Part shown: piece after piece, positions 49,856 through 58,548 of the stretch
How positions within the stretch are numbered: the stretch's first letter is position 1
Layout of the letters: every line of letters begins with the position of its first letter
Position numbers and translations under genes: made by a program
Source of the DNA: DASQEH01 sp035633755
GTDB taxonomy: Bacteria > Actinomycetota > Actinomycetes > Propionibacteriales > Nocardioidaceae
Reading direction: 5' to 3'
DNA: 64,000 nucleotides
Assembly (NCBI GenBank): GCA_035633755.1
Contig: DASQEH010000053.1
Location: 1 to 64,000, forward strand
Notes under the pieces: model-generated
What the model was told of the DNA's origin: nothing
What the model saw: only the letters and a program-made list of their open reading frames with translations
Database searches by the model: none

Positions 49856-51134
49856 GGCTTTCGACGCGGTCGATGTGATCGTCACCAAGCGCGACAAGGG
49901 CGAGCTCTCCGACGAACAGGTCGACTGGGTCATCGATGCCTACACCAGGGGCCAGGTCGCCCACGAGCAGATGGCGGCGCTGGCCATGGCGATCCTGCTC
50001 AACGGCATGACGCGCCGTGAGGTCAGCCGGTGGACCGCGGCGATGGTCGCCAGCGGCGAGCGGATGGACTTCTCGTCGTTGTCGTGGGACACCGCTGACA
50101 AGCACTCAACCGGCGGGGTCGGCGACAAGATCACCCTGCCCCTGACTCCCCTCGTGGCGGCCTGCGGAGTGGCGGTCCCCCAGCTGTCCGGGCGCGGGCT
50201 CGGACACACGGGAGGGACCCTCGACAAGCTCGAGTCGATCCCCGGCTGGAGGTGCGACCTGCCTCACGACCAGATCAACCGGCAGCTCGAGACCGTGGGG
50301 GCCGTCATTGCAGCGGCGGGGTCGTCGTTGGCGCCAGCCGACAAGCTTCTCTATGCCCTGCGCGACGTGACAGGCACGGTGGAGTCCATTCCGCTCATCG
50401 CCTCGTCGGTGATGAGCAAGAAGATCGCCGAGGGAACCGGAGCGCTGGTGCTCGACGTGAAGGTGGGCTCGGGGGCTTTCATGAAGACACTCGACGACGC
50501 CAACGAGCTGGCTCGCACCATGGTGGACCTGGGCCGAGACGCCGGGGTGACCACCGTGGCGCTGCTCACTGACATGTCCACGCCGCTCGGGCTGACCGCT
50601 GGGAACGCCATCGAGGTCCGCGAGTCGCTGGAGGTGCTGGCAGGCGGTGGTCCGCCCGATGTCGTCGAGCTGACGCTGACCCTGGCGGCCGAGATGCTCG
50701 CCGCCGCCGGTCACGGTGACGTCGATCCCGCCGACAAGCTCGCCGACGGGTCGGCGATGGACGTCTGGAGGGCGATGGTGGCAGCGCAGGGTGGCGACCC
50801 CGACGCCGTGCTCCCCGAGGCCCGGGAGAGCAGCATCGTGCAGGCGCCGGCTTCTGGGGTGCTGAGCAGGCTGGATGCACTAGCAGTGGGGGTGGCTGCC
50901 TGGCGCTGCGGGGCGGGGCGCAGCCGCAAGGAGGATCCCGTGCAGGCCGGCGCGGGGGTGGTGCTGCACGCCAAGCCAGGAGATCGCGTGCACCAGGGCC
51001 AGCCTTTGCTGACGCTGCTCAGCGACGACGCCGACCGATTCGACCGCGCTATCGAAGCTTTGGACGGCAGCTTCGACATCTCTGACGGCGGCGACGTCAC
51101 TCGTCCCGCGCTGGTGCTGGACAGGATCGATTGA
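49848..51134 (+). CDS. deoA: thymidine phosphorylase
   Basis: DeoA cleaves thymidine or deoxyuridine with phosphate to the base and 2-deoxyribose-1-phosphate. The 428-residue protein shows VTKRDKGELSDEQVDWVIDAYTRGQV, the phosphate-binding DKHSTGGVGDKITLPL, SGRGLGHTGGTLDKLESIPGW, ASSVMSKKIAEGTGALVLDVKVGSGAF, and a C-terminal domain with GCGR-like AWRCGAGRSRKEDPVQAGAGVVLHAKPGD. It is the last gene of the transporter-cdd-deoA operon and feeds deoC through deoxyribose-phosphate. Confidence 0.95.
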   Translation: MSEAFDAVDVIVTKRDKGELSDEQVDWVIDAYTRGQVAHEQMAALAMAILLNGMTRREVSRWTAAMVASGERMDFSSLSWDTADKHSTGGVGDKITLPLTPLVAACGVAVPQLSGRGLGHTGGTLDKLESIPGWRCDLPHDQINRQLETVGAVIAAAGSSLAPADKLLYALRDVTGTVESIPLIASSVMSKKIAEGTGALVLDVKVGSGAFMKTLDDANELARTMVDLGRDAGVTTVALLTDMSTPLGLTAGNAIEVRESLEVLAGGGPPDVVELTLTLAAEMLAAAGHGDVDPADKLADGSAMDVWRAMVAAQGGDPDAVLPEARESSIVQAPASGVLSRLDALAVGVAAWRCGAGRSRKEDPVQAGAGVVLHAKPGDRVHQGQPLLTLLSDDADRFDRAIEALDGSFDISDGGDVTRPALVLDRID

Positions 51135-51155
51135 CAAAGGCCGGTCGAGGAACCG

Positions 51156-51815
51156 TCAGGCGCTGCCGGAGTGGACGTTCCTCGTCGTGATCCGCCAGGT
51201 TTGGATAGCAGGCGCCCGGAACAGCTTGACCCGGCAGTCGTTGTGGCCCGGAGCATACGAGGACAGGGTGCAGCGGCGAACCTTGTAGCGCTCGAAGTCG
51301 ACGCCGTCGAAGCAGTAGCGCTTCGACCGAGGTGGCAATTTGAACGAGGGGCTGGTGCTGCGCTCGGTCGTCCGCGTCTTCTGGAAGTTGGCAGAGACGT
51401 CGGCTGATACCTTGGCGAATATCCAGGCCTTCGCCTCCACGCCGACGGTGATGCTGCCGCCCCAGGAGAACGTGTCGGTCTCCTTCGACGTACACGTCCC
51501 GGTGTTCCAGTTCGGCGTGTCGTTCACGTACTTGTAGCCCCAAGCAGGCTTGAACCGTGGGCGTAGGCGGTCGATGACTCTGATGCAGGTGCGGTAGCTC
51601 CCGCCCGTAGGGTAGCGATCCCACCGACAGTGACGGCGAGCCGAGGCCACTGAGCTCTCTGTTACCTGCTGTGAGGACACGACCGTCTGGCCGGCCATGG
51701 ATGCCGCTACCGCCGGTGATCCGGCGCTGTGGAGGGCGCCTGCTTGCCCCGGCCACGCCGCTGCCGCAAGAGCGACTATCGCGCAGACAGTCGTAAGTCG
51801 GATGCGTCGATACAT
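51156..51815 (-). CDS. secreted Cys-containing orphan protein with aerolysin-like strand pattern
   Basis: This 219-residue protein has a signal peptide (MYRRIRLTTVCAIVALAAAAWPGQAGA) and ATG 51815 with GAGGAG upstream. The mature part has several Cys. A long Ser/Thr-rich alternating stretch (SKETDTFSWGGSITVGV-EAKAWIFAKV-SADVSANFQKTRTTERSTSPSFKLPPRSKRY, about residues 113-170) looks like two amphipathic strands around a hydrophobic loop, then a Pro-Pro turn. That layout recalls the insertion region of aerolysin/ETX-MTX2 pore formers, but I have no alignment and the function is unknown. It is convergent with deoA. Confidence 0.6.
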   Translation of the reverse strand: MYRRIRLTTVCAIVALAAAAWPGQAGALHSAGSPAVAASMAGQTVVSSQQVTESSVASARRHCRWDRYPTGGSYRTCIRVIDRLRPRFKPAWGYKYVNDTPNWNTGTCTSKETDTFSWGGSITVGVEAKAWIFAKVSADVSANFQKTRTTERSTSPSFKLPPRSKRYCFDGVDFERYKVRRCTLSSYAPGHNDCRVKLFRAPAIQTWRITTRNVHSGSA

Positions 51816-51921
51816 GATCGCTCCTCGGTGGTCGTCGGCAAGGGTCGCGACAGCCGCGTCCACGGGCACGATAGCCGGGTCGCCGGATTGCCGCAGTTGT
51901 CGGATCTGAGCCGAAAAGAGG

Positions 51922-52389
51922 TCAGGTCACCAGCAGGGTGAGAGTCTCGGCCACCAGGGCCGGCCGGTCTGAGATCTCGCCGTTGCGCCGAGCCTGTGCG
52001 GTGACCCGCAGGCTGACCTGGATGCCGCTGGGGACCGCACGTGCACCGGTGAGCTCGGCGCCCGCTCTGAGGTCGCTGCCGACGAGCACCGGTGCCGGGA
52101 AGCGCACCTTGTCAAGTCCGTAGTTCAGCCGGGTGGCCCAGCCCTCGTATCGGACAACCGACCCGATGAGGACCGGCAGCAGTGCCAACGTCAGGTAGCC
52201 ATGGGCCACCGTCGTGCCGTACTGGCTGAGCGCGGCTCGGGCTGGGTCGACGTGGATCCACTGCAGGTCACCGGTGGCGGAGGCGAAGGCGTCGACGCGG
52301 GCCTGGTCTACGTGCAGCCAGCTGCTGTAGCCCAAGTGGTCGCCCACAGCTGCGGTCAGCTCGGCGGCGTCGACGAAGACGCGCGTCAT
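51922..52389 (-). CDS. MaoC-family (R)-specific enoyl-CoA hydratase
   Basis: The 155-residue hot-dog-fold protein has the MaoC hydratase signature: YSSWLHVDQARVDAFASATGDLQWIHVDP with catalytic Asp and His, then GTTVAHGYLTLALLPVLI. It probably hydrates short enoyl-CoAs. It lies 15 bp downstream of a FabG-like reductase gene, together a hydratase-reductase pair working on 3-hydroxyacyl-CoAs; the pathway is unknown. A cluster with fatty-acid or side-chain oxidation genes is not seen here. Confidence 0.88.
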   Translation of the reverse strand: MTRVFVDAAELTAAVGDHLGYSSWLHVDQARVDAFASATGDLQWIHVDPARAALSQYGTTVAHGYLTLALLPVLIGSVVRYEGWATRLNYGLDKVRFPAPVLVGSDLRAGAELTGARAVPSGIQVSLRVTAQARRNGEISDRPALVAETLTLLVT

Positions 52390-52404
52390 GCGGGGATGGC
52401 GATG

Positions 52405-53166
52405 TCAGCCACGGGGACCCCCCGCGACGTACAGGACCTGGCCGGAGACGAAGGACGCCCCTTCGCTCACGAAGAACGACACGGCATGCGCGATGTCATC
52501 AGGGGTGCCCACCCGCGGCACCGGCGTCTCCGCCGCCCGGGCCGCCTGGAAGTCCTCGAAGCTCACTCCCAGCCGCTCGGCGGTGGCAGCTGTCATGTCG
52601 GTGACGATGAACCCGGGTGCGATGGCGTTGGCCGTGACGCCGAACTTGCCGAGCTCCAGAGCCAACGTCTTGGTGAACCCCTGCATACCGGCCTTCGCCG
52701 CGGCGTAGTTGGCCTGGCCGCGGTTGCCCAGCGCTGAGGTGCTCGAGAGGTTGACGATCCGGCCCCATCCCGCCGCGGTCATGGAGGACTGGGTGGCCCG
52801 GCTCATCAAGAAGGCCCCCCGCAGGTGCACGGACAGGACCGAGTCCCAGTCGGCCTCGGTCATCTTGAACAGCAGGTTGTCCCGGGTGATGCCGGCGTTG
52901 TTGACCAGGACGGTGGGAGGGCCCAGCTCATCGGTGACTCGCCCGACCGCAGCAGCGACGTCGTCGGCGTCGGCGACGTCAGCACCCACGGCGCAGGCTC
53001 GACCGCCCGACGAGGTGATCGCATCCACGGTGGGGCCGCAGGCGGCTTCATCGAGGTCGAGGACCGCGACCGCCAGTCCGTCGCTGCTCAGGCGCCGGGC
53101 TACCGCGGCTCCGATTCCCCGAGCGGCACCGGTGACGATGGCGACACGTTGGGGCGCAGGTGCCAT
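52405..53166 (-). CDS. FabG-like short-chain dehydrogenase/reductase
   Basis: The 253-residue SDR has TGAARGIGAAV (cofactor glycine motif), NNAGITRDNLLFKM, the catalytic Ser (NLSSTSALG) with YAAAKAG (Tyr and Lys), and PGFIVTDMT. These match 3-oxoacyl-ACP/acetoacetyl-CoA reductases of the FabG/PhaB type. I start at ATG 53166 after AAAGG. It forms a two-gene operon with the MaoC hydratase. It is divergent from add, with only 49 bp between. Confidence 0.88.
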   Translation of the reverse strand: MAPAPQRVAIVTGAARGIGAAVARRLSSDGLAVAVLDLDEAACGPTVDAITSSGGRACAVGADVADADDVAAAVGRVTDELGPPTVLVNNAGITRDNLLFKMTEADWDSVLSVHLRGAFLMSRATQSSMTAAGWGRIVNLSSTSALGNRGQANYAAAKAGMQGFTKTLALELGKFGVTANAIAPGFIVTDMTAATAERLGVSFEDFQAARAAETPVPRVGTPDDIAHAVSFFVSEGASFVSGQVLYVAGGPRG

Positions 53167-53215
53167 CAGGGGCCGCCTTTCGCTCGGAGCCGAGGTCACC
53201 TGGGAGGATAGCCGG

Positions 53216-54292
53216 ATGCATCAGGCTCGTGACCCCCGCTTCATCGATGTGCCCAAGGTGCTTCTGCACGATCATCTCGATGGCGGGCTGCGTGCCGCCA
53301 CCATCGTCGAGATCGCCGACGCCGTCGGGCACCGGCTGCCCGCGGACGACGCCACCGAGCTGGACCGCTGGTTCGTCGCGGCCGCAAGCTCCGGCAGCCT
53401 GGTGCGCTACCTCGAGACGTTCGAGCACACCGTCGCCGTGATGCAGCGACCGGACGACCTGCGCAGAGTCGCCGCGGAGTGCGTCGAGGACCTGGCCCTG
53501 GACGGCGTCGTGTATGCCGAGGTGCGCTACGCCCCCGAACAGCACCTGACCACAGGGCTCGAGCTGGACGAGGTCGTGGAGGCGGTGCAGGCAGGCTTCG
53601 ACGAGGGCAGAGCGCAGGCGGCGCGGCAGGGGCGTCCGATCGTGGTGCGCCAGATCCTCACGGCGTTGCGCTCGGCCGCGAACTCCGGGGAGATCGCCGA
53701 GCTCGCCGTGCGGCACCGCGACCGCGGTGTCGGTGGGTTCGACATCGCTGGGGCCGAAGCGGGTTTCCCTCCGACCCGGCACCTCAATGCCTTCGAGTAC
53801 CTCCAACGCGAGAACTTCCACTTCACGATCCACGCCGGCGAGGCGTTCGGGCTGCCGTCGATCTGGCAGGCGCTGCAGTGGTGCGGCGCGGAACGGCTCG
53901 GCCACGGGGTCCGCATCGTCGACGACATCGAGGGGAGTGGCGAGGGCTACCAGCTGGGGCGGCTCGCGTCCTACGTACGCGACCGCCGCGTGCCGCTGGA
54001 GATGTGTCCGTCGTCGAACCTGCAGACCGGGGCGGCGCCGTCGATCGCAGAGCACCCCATCGGAATGCTCGCCGAGATGCGCTTTCGGGTGACGGTCAAC
54101 ACCGACAACAGGTTGATGAGCGGGACCACGCTGAGCCGTGAGATCGAGCTGGTCAGTGAGGCCTTCGGCTACGACCTCGACGACGTCAGGTGGTTCACCA
54201 TCAACGCGATGAAGAGCGCCTTCCTGCCTTTCGACGAACGACTGCATCTGATCGAGCGCGTGATCAAGCCGGGGTACGCCGCGCTCGTCTGA
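53216..54292 (+). CDS. add: adenosine deaminase
   Basis: Add converts adenosine and deoxyadenosine to inosine and deoxyinosine. The 358-residue zinc enzyme has LHDHLDGGLR (His18, His20), IHAGEAFG near residue 206 with the catalytic Glu, LGHGVRIVDD, and VNTDNRLMSGTTLS with the metal Asp. The length fits bacterial and mammalian-type ADA. GGGAGG precedes ATG 53216. Its product can be split by the purine nucleoside phosphorylase encoded at 61656-62465. Confidence 0.95.
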   Translation: MHQARDPRFIDVPKVLLHDHLDGGLRAATIVEIADAVGHRLPADDATELDRWFVAAASSGSLVRYLETFEHTVAVMQRPDDLRRVAAECVEDLALDGVVYAEVRYAPEQHLTTGLELDEVVEAVQAGFDEGRAQAARQGRPIVVRQILTALRSAANSGEIAELAVRHRDRGVGGFDIAGAEAGFPPTRHLNAFEYLQRENFHFTIHAGEAFGLPSIWQALQWCGAERLGHGVRIVDDIEGSGEGYQLGRLASYVRDRRVPLEMCPSSNLQTGAAPSIAEHPIGMLAEMRFRVTVNTDNRLMSGTTLSREIELVSEAFGYDLDDVRWFTINAMKSAFLPFDERLHLIERVIKPGYAALV

Positions 54293-54295
54293 CCG

Positions 54296-55090
54296 TCAAC
54301 TCGGAAGAGCGAGGGTCAGGCTCTCACCCCTGTCGACGAAGCCGAGCCGGCGGTAGAGCCGCAACGCCGTCGCGTTCTCGTGGCTCACGGCCAGGGAGAC
54401 ACCGGCGAGCGCCGCCGACCGCGCCGCGGCGAGGGTGCTCACCAGGAGTGCCGACCCGATTCCCTTGGCGGGACACGCCGGGTCGCGGAAGACGTCCAGC
54501 ACCCACGGACCGCCGAACGGAGGCGTGCCCTCGCGGTCGACGATCACGCAGGCACCGACGATGCGGTGGTCGTACAACGCCAGCCGGGAGACATCCAGTA
54601 CCGGTCCCAGCAGCTCCCCACGACTGATCGAGCGCATCTCCTGGGCTGCCGCCGCGGCATCTCGGGCGGCGTGGTCGGGGTGTCCCACCGGGTAGGACGC
54701 GACGTGGATGGCACCGAGATCGTCGGCGTACCTGTCGATCTGGCGGGCGCTCAGTGGCTCGATGGCCAGGCCTGGGACGACGTCGCCGGACGGGACCGCA
54801 TGGAGGGGATGGCTCATCTCGTGAGCGTGCCGAAGTGTGCTGGCCCCGGCCGCCGACAGCGCTTCGGCCAGCGCGGTGTCGGAGGTGGAGAAGGCATGAC
54901 CGCGTAACGAGTCGAGGACAGCGGTCGCCGCCACGTCAACCGGAGCGGTGGGGGGTCGCCAGGCGCCGTCGGCCCATGGGCGTCCGTCGCGAGTGCCTTC
55001 CGCGGGCGTGTACACCAGGACGACCCTGTCCCCGTGCTCGAGGCGCGTCCGGTCCGGCCAGTCCGCGAAGGGGTCGGTCTCGTTGCTCAT
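54296..55090 (-). CDS. GNAT-family N-acetyltransferase
   Basis: This 264-residue protein has a C-terminal GNAT domain (about 115-260: LSARQIDRYADDLGAIHVASYP; LALYDHRIVGACVIVDREG; FRDPACPAKGIGSALLVSTLAAARSAAL; SHENATALRLYRRLGF). The acetyl-CoA loop is PAKGIGSAL. The N-terminal 110 residues resemble no domain I know. GAGGGG precedes ATG 55090. It follows the aldehyde dehydrogenase genes by 8 bp, so it is likely the last gene of the deoC operon. The substrate is unknown. Confidence 0.82.
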   Translation of the reverse strand: MSNETDPFADWPDRTRLEHGDRVVLVYTPAEGTRDGRPWADGAWRPPTAPVDVAATAVLDSLRGHAFSTSDTALAEALSAAGASTLRHAHEMSHPLHAVPSGDVVPGLAIEPLSARQIDRYADDLGAIHVASYPVGHPDHAARDAAAAAQEMRSISRGELLGPVLDVSRLALYDHRIVGACVIVDREGTPPFGGPWVLDVFRDPACPAKGIGSALLVSTLAAARSAALAGVSLAVSHENATALRLYRRLGFVDRGESLTLALPS

Positions 55091-55098
55091 GTCGCCCC

Positions 55099-56010
55099 TC
55101 AGATCCCGATCGGGTGCCACACCGTCTTGGTCTCGAGGAACGCCGTGAGCCGGGCAAGACCGGGGTCCACCGCCCAGTCGGGCTCCGCCCCTTCGGCCGA
55201 GTCGTCAGCGAGTCCTCCCTCGGCCTGCACCGGGACCCCGCTGGCACGCAGCACCCGCTTGAGGTTGTCGGCAGCGGCAAGCTCCAGGTCACGGGCCAAC
55301 GCTGGATCGGCGACGCCCGTCAGGTCGATGGCGTTGACGTCGGCGTGCGAGGCGAGCCACGGGCTGACCTCGGCGACATCGCCGGTGAGGAGATTCACGA
55401 CACCACCGGGTACGTCGGACGTGGCGAGGACCTCGGCCAGGTTGACCGCGGGGAGCGGCCGCCGTGTCGAAGCCATCACCACGCAGGTGTTGCCGGTGGT
55501 GATGATCGGAGCCAGCACGCTGACGAGACCCAGCAGCGATGACCGTTGGGGTGCCACGACCGCAACGACCCCGGTCGGCTCGGGGACCGAGAAGTCGAAG
55601 TACGGCCCGGCGACGGCGTTGGTCGACCCGACCACCTGAGCCACCTTGTCGGCCCAGCCCGCGTACCAGACGAGCCGGTCGATCGCCGCGGACACCGTGG
55701 CCTGCGCCGCCTTCCGCGCGCCGCCCTCGCTGCTGAGCACCGAGTCGACGAACTGCTCGCGCCGGTCCTCGAGGACCTCCGCGACGCGGTACACCACCTG
55801 GCCGCGGTTGTACGGCGTACGGCCGGACCAGCCCGGGAAGGCCTTGCGGGCGGCGACGACGCAGTCGCGAGCGTCCTTGCGGGACGCGCGTGCGGCGTTC
55901 GCCAGGAAGCGCCCGGCCGGGTCCGACACCACGTAGGAACGTCCGGACTCGCTACGAGGGAACGCGCCGCCAATGTAGAGCTTGTAGGTCTTGCGCACAC
56001 CCAGGCGCAC
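55099..56010 (-). CDS. truncated aldehyde dehydrogenase-family protein lacking the catalytic domain
   Basis: The 303-residue protein aligns with the N-terminal cofactor-binding part of aldehyde dehydrogenases (YKLYIGGAFPRSESGRSYVVSDP; EPTGVVAVVAPQRSSLLGLVSVLAPIITTGNTCVV). It has no ELGGK motif and no catalytic Cys segment, so it cannot be an ordinary ALDH. It starts at GTG 56010 or 55998, 7 bp after the full-length ALDH gene. The frame is long and uninterrupted, so it looks maintained rather than decayed; a partner or regulatory subunit for the full ALDH is possible (inference). Confidence 0.75.
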   Translation of the reverse strand: MRLGVRKTYKLYIGGAFPRSESGRSYVVSDPAGRFLANAARASRKDARDCVVAARKAFPGWSGRTPYNRGQVVYRVAEVLEDRREQFVDSVLSSEGGARKAAQATVSAAIDRLVWYAGWADKVAQVVGSTNAVAGPYFDFSVPEPTGVVAVVAPQRSSLLGLVSVLAPIITTGNTCVVMASTRRPLPAVNLAEVLATSDVPGGVVNLLTGDVAEVSPWLASHADVNAIDLTGVADPALARDLELAAADNLKRVLRASGVPVQAEGGLADDSAEGAEPDWAVDPGLARLTAFLETKTVWHPIGI

Positions 56011-56017
56011 AGACGAC

Positions 56018-57448
56018 TCAGTGGGCAAGGTAGGCCTCCAGACCGTGCCGGCCGCCCTCGCGGCCGAAGCCGGACTCCTTGTAGCCGCCGAAGGGGCTCG
56101 TGGGGTCGAAGCGGTTGAAGGTGTTGGCCCAGACCACCCCGGCCCGCAGGGCGTTGGCCATCCAGAGGATCCGCGAGCCCTTGTCGGTCCAGACACCGGC
56201 GGACAGCCCGAACGGCGTGTTGTTGGCCTTCTCGACCGCCTCGGCGGGCGTTCGGAACGTCAGGATCGACAGCACCGGCCCGAAGATCTCCTCGCGAGCG
56301 ATCCGGTGAGCCTGCGAGACGCCGCTGAAGATCGTCGGCGGGAACCAGAAGCCGCGGTCGGGGAGCTCACACGGCGCGGACCATCTCTGGGCCCCTTCGG
56401 AGTCGCCCACCGCGGAGAGCTCATGGATCTTCGCGAGCTGCTCAGGGGAGTTGATGGCGCCCACGTCGGTGTTCTTGTCGAGCGGGTCGCCCAGGCGCAG
56501 TGTCGCCATCCGTCGCTTGAGACGCGCCAGGACGTCGTCGTAGACGCTCTCCTGAACGAGCAACCGAGAGCCGGCGCAGCACACGTGGCCCTGGTTGAAG
56601 AAGATCCCGTTGACGATTCCCTCGACGGCGGCGTCGATGGGCGCATCGTCGAAGACGATGTTGGCGGCCTTGCCTCCGAGCTCGAGGGTGATCCGCTTGT
56701 CGGTGCCGGCCACCTCGCGAGCGATCGCCTTCCCGACCTCCGTGGACCCGGTGAACGCGATCTTGTCCACATCGGGGTGCGCCACCAGGTGCTGTCCGGT
56801 GGCGCCAGGACCGGTGACGATGTTGACGACCCCGGGCGGGAGATCGGCCTGCTGGCAGATCTCGGCGAAGAGCAGCGCCGTCAGGGAGGTCGTCTCTGCA
56901 GGCTTGAGCACGACCGTGTTGCCGCAGGCCAGGGCGGGTGCGATCTTCCACGACAGCATGAGGAGGGGGAAGTTCCACGGGATGATCTGGGCGGCGACGC
57001 CGAGCGGCTGAGGGTCTGCGCCGTACCCGGCATGGGGGAGCTTGTCCGCCCAGCCTGCGTAGTAGAAGAAGTAGGCCGCCACCAACGGCAGGTCGACGTC
57101 GCGCGACTCCTTGATCGGCTTGCCGTTGTCGAGAGACTCGAGCACCGCCAGCTCACGCGAGCGTTCCTGGATGATCCGGGCGATCCGGTACAGGTACTTG
57201 GCGCGCTCCGCGCCGGGCATCGTGGACCAGACGCCGGAGTAGGCGTTCCTGGCTACTGCGACGGCACGGTCGACGTCGGCCGCGCTGGCCTCGGAGATCT
57301 CAGCCAGCACCTCCTCGGTGGCCGGGCTGACCGACTTGAAGCTCGAGCCACTGCCGTCGACGAACTCCCCGTCGATGAACAACCCGTAGGACGAGGCGAG
57401 GTTGACGACAGCGCGCGACTCGGGCGCCGGTGCGTACTCGAAGGCCAT
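56018..57448 (-). CDS. aldehyde dehydrogenase (probable acetaldehyde-oxidising, linked to deoC)
   Basis: The 476-residue NAD(P)+-dependent ALDH has PWNFPLLMLSWKIAPALACGNT, ELGGKAANIVFDD (Glu256), catalytic Cys at GHVCCAGSR (Cys290 or 291), and the C-terminal NTFNRFDPTSPFGGYKESGFGREGG. It is the second gene of a deoC-led operon. As DeoC yields acetaldehyde and glyceraldehyde-3-phosphate from deoxyribose-5-phosphate, acetaldehyde is the likely substrate by context. A short ALDH-like gene follows it immediately. Confidence 0.9.
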   Translation of the reverse strand: MAFEYAPAPESRAVVNLASSYGLFIDGEFVDGSGSSFKSVSPATEEVLAEISEASAADVDRAVAVARNAYSGVWSTMPGAERAKYLYRIARIIQERSRELAVLESLDNGKPIKESRDVDLPLVAAYFFYYAGWADKLPHAGYGADPQPLGVAAQIIPWNFPLLMLSWKIAPALACGNTVVLKPAETTSLTALLFAEICQQADLPPGVVNIVTGPGATGQHLVAHPDVDKIAFTGSTEVGKAIAREVAGTDKRITLELGGKAANIVFDDAPIDAAVEGIVNGIFFNQGHVCCAGSRLLVQESVYDDVLARLKRRMATLRLGDPLDKNTDVGAINSPEQLAKIHELSAVGDSEGAQRWSAPCELPDRGFWFPPTIFSGVSQAHRIAREEIFGPVLSILTFRTPAEAVEKANNTPFGLSAGVWTDKGSRILWMANALRAGVVWANTFNRFDPTSPFGGYKESGFGREGGRHGLEAYLAH

Positions 57449-57458
57449 CTGCGTGCTC

Positions 57459-58442
57459 CTAGTCGAGCGTGAAGTAGTCGGGGCCGGAGTAGTGACCCGT
57501 GGCCAGCCTGGTGCGCTGCATGAGCAGGTCGTTGAGCAGCCGGGAGGCGCCGAAGCGGAACCAGGCCGGATCGAGCCAGTCGTCGCCGACAGTCTCGTTG
57601 ACCATGACGAGGTAGCGGATGGCGTCCTTGGCAGTGCTGATGCCGCCGGCCGCCTTCACGCCCACCTGGCGTCCTGTGGCGTCGCGGAAGTCGCGGACCG
57701 CCTCGAGCATGGTCAAGGTGACGGGCATGGTGGCGGCAGGCTGCACCTTGCCGGTGCTCGTCTTGATGAAGTCGGCGCCGGCGAGCATCGCCAGCCACGA
57801 GGCCCGTCGGACGTTGTCGTAGGTCACCAGCTCACCTGTCTCGAGGATGACCTTGAGGTGGGCATCGGGGGAGTCCTGCGATCTCCTCGAGCACGCCTGC
57901 TTGACCGCCACGATCTCGTCGAACACCCGGGTGAAGTCGCCGGCGAGGAACGCCCCGCGGTCGATGACCATGTCGATCTCGTCGGCGCCGGCCTCCACGG
58001 CCTGGCGGGTGTCGAGCAGCTTGATGTCGAGCGCGGCCCGCCCGGAGGGGAAGGCGGTGGAGACCGAGGCCACGGCCACGCCAGACCCTCCCAGCGCTGT
58101 GCGGGCCGAGCTCACCATGTCGGGGTAGACGCAGATGGCTGCAACGCGCGGGCAGGACGGGTCCGCTGGGTCAGGCCGTACCGCCTTGGCGCACAGGGCG
58201 CGGACTTTGCCGGGGGTGTCTTGGCCCTCGAGTGTGGTGAGATCGATCATCGAGATCGCCAGGTCGAGGGCCCAGGCCTTGGAGGCGGCTTTGATCGACC
58301 GCGTCGCCAGGCCCGCAGCCCGTGCTTCGCATCCCACCTGGTCGACGCCGGGGAGACCCTTCAGGATCCGCTGCAGCGCTACCGGACTCGAGGCTGCCTC
58401 GTCGGGCAGCGTCTGCGCGGGCGCAGCAACGGGACCGTTCAC
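57459..58442 (-). CDS. deoC: deoxyribose-phosphate aldolase
   Basis: DeoC splits 2-deoxyribose-5-phosphate into acetaldehyde and glyceraldehyde-3-phosphate. The 327-residue class I aldolase has MIDLTTLEG, CVYPDMV, VSTAFPSG, EIDMVIDRGAFLAGD, LKVILETGELVT (Lys197) and the Schiff-base Lys227 in FIKTSTGKVQPAAT, plus GVKAAGGIS. The N-terminus is extended (MNGPVAAPAQTLP...), making it longer than the E. coli enzyme. It is the first gene of deoC-ALDH-ALDH-like-GNAT on the minus strand. Confidence 0.95.
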   Translation of the reverse strand: MNGPVAAPAQTLPDEAASSPVALQRILKGLPGVDQVGCEARAAGLATRSIKAASKAWALDLAISMIDLTTLEGQDTPGKVRALCAKAVRPDPADPSCPRVAAICVYPDMVSSARTALGGSGVAVASVSTAFPSGRAALDIKLLDTRQAVEAGADEIDMVIDRGAFLAGDFTRVFDEIVAVKQACSRRSQDSPDAHLKVILETGELVTYDNVRRASWLAMLAGADFIKTSTGKVQPAATMPVTLTMLEAVRDFRDATGRQVGVKAAGGISTAKDAIRYLVMVNETVGDDWLDPAWFRFGASRLLNDLLMQRTRLATGHYSGPDYFTLD

Positions 58443-58548
58443 AGGGCCAGTCTAGGGCGACGCGACCCGGCCAGCAGTGGCCCGCAGGCACTCCGGTGGC
58501 CGGCTGCCATCAGCGCGGAGGCAGCCGCTCGCTGGATACAGTGAACGG

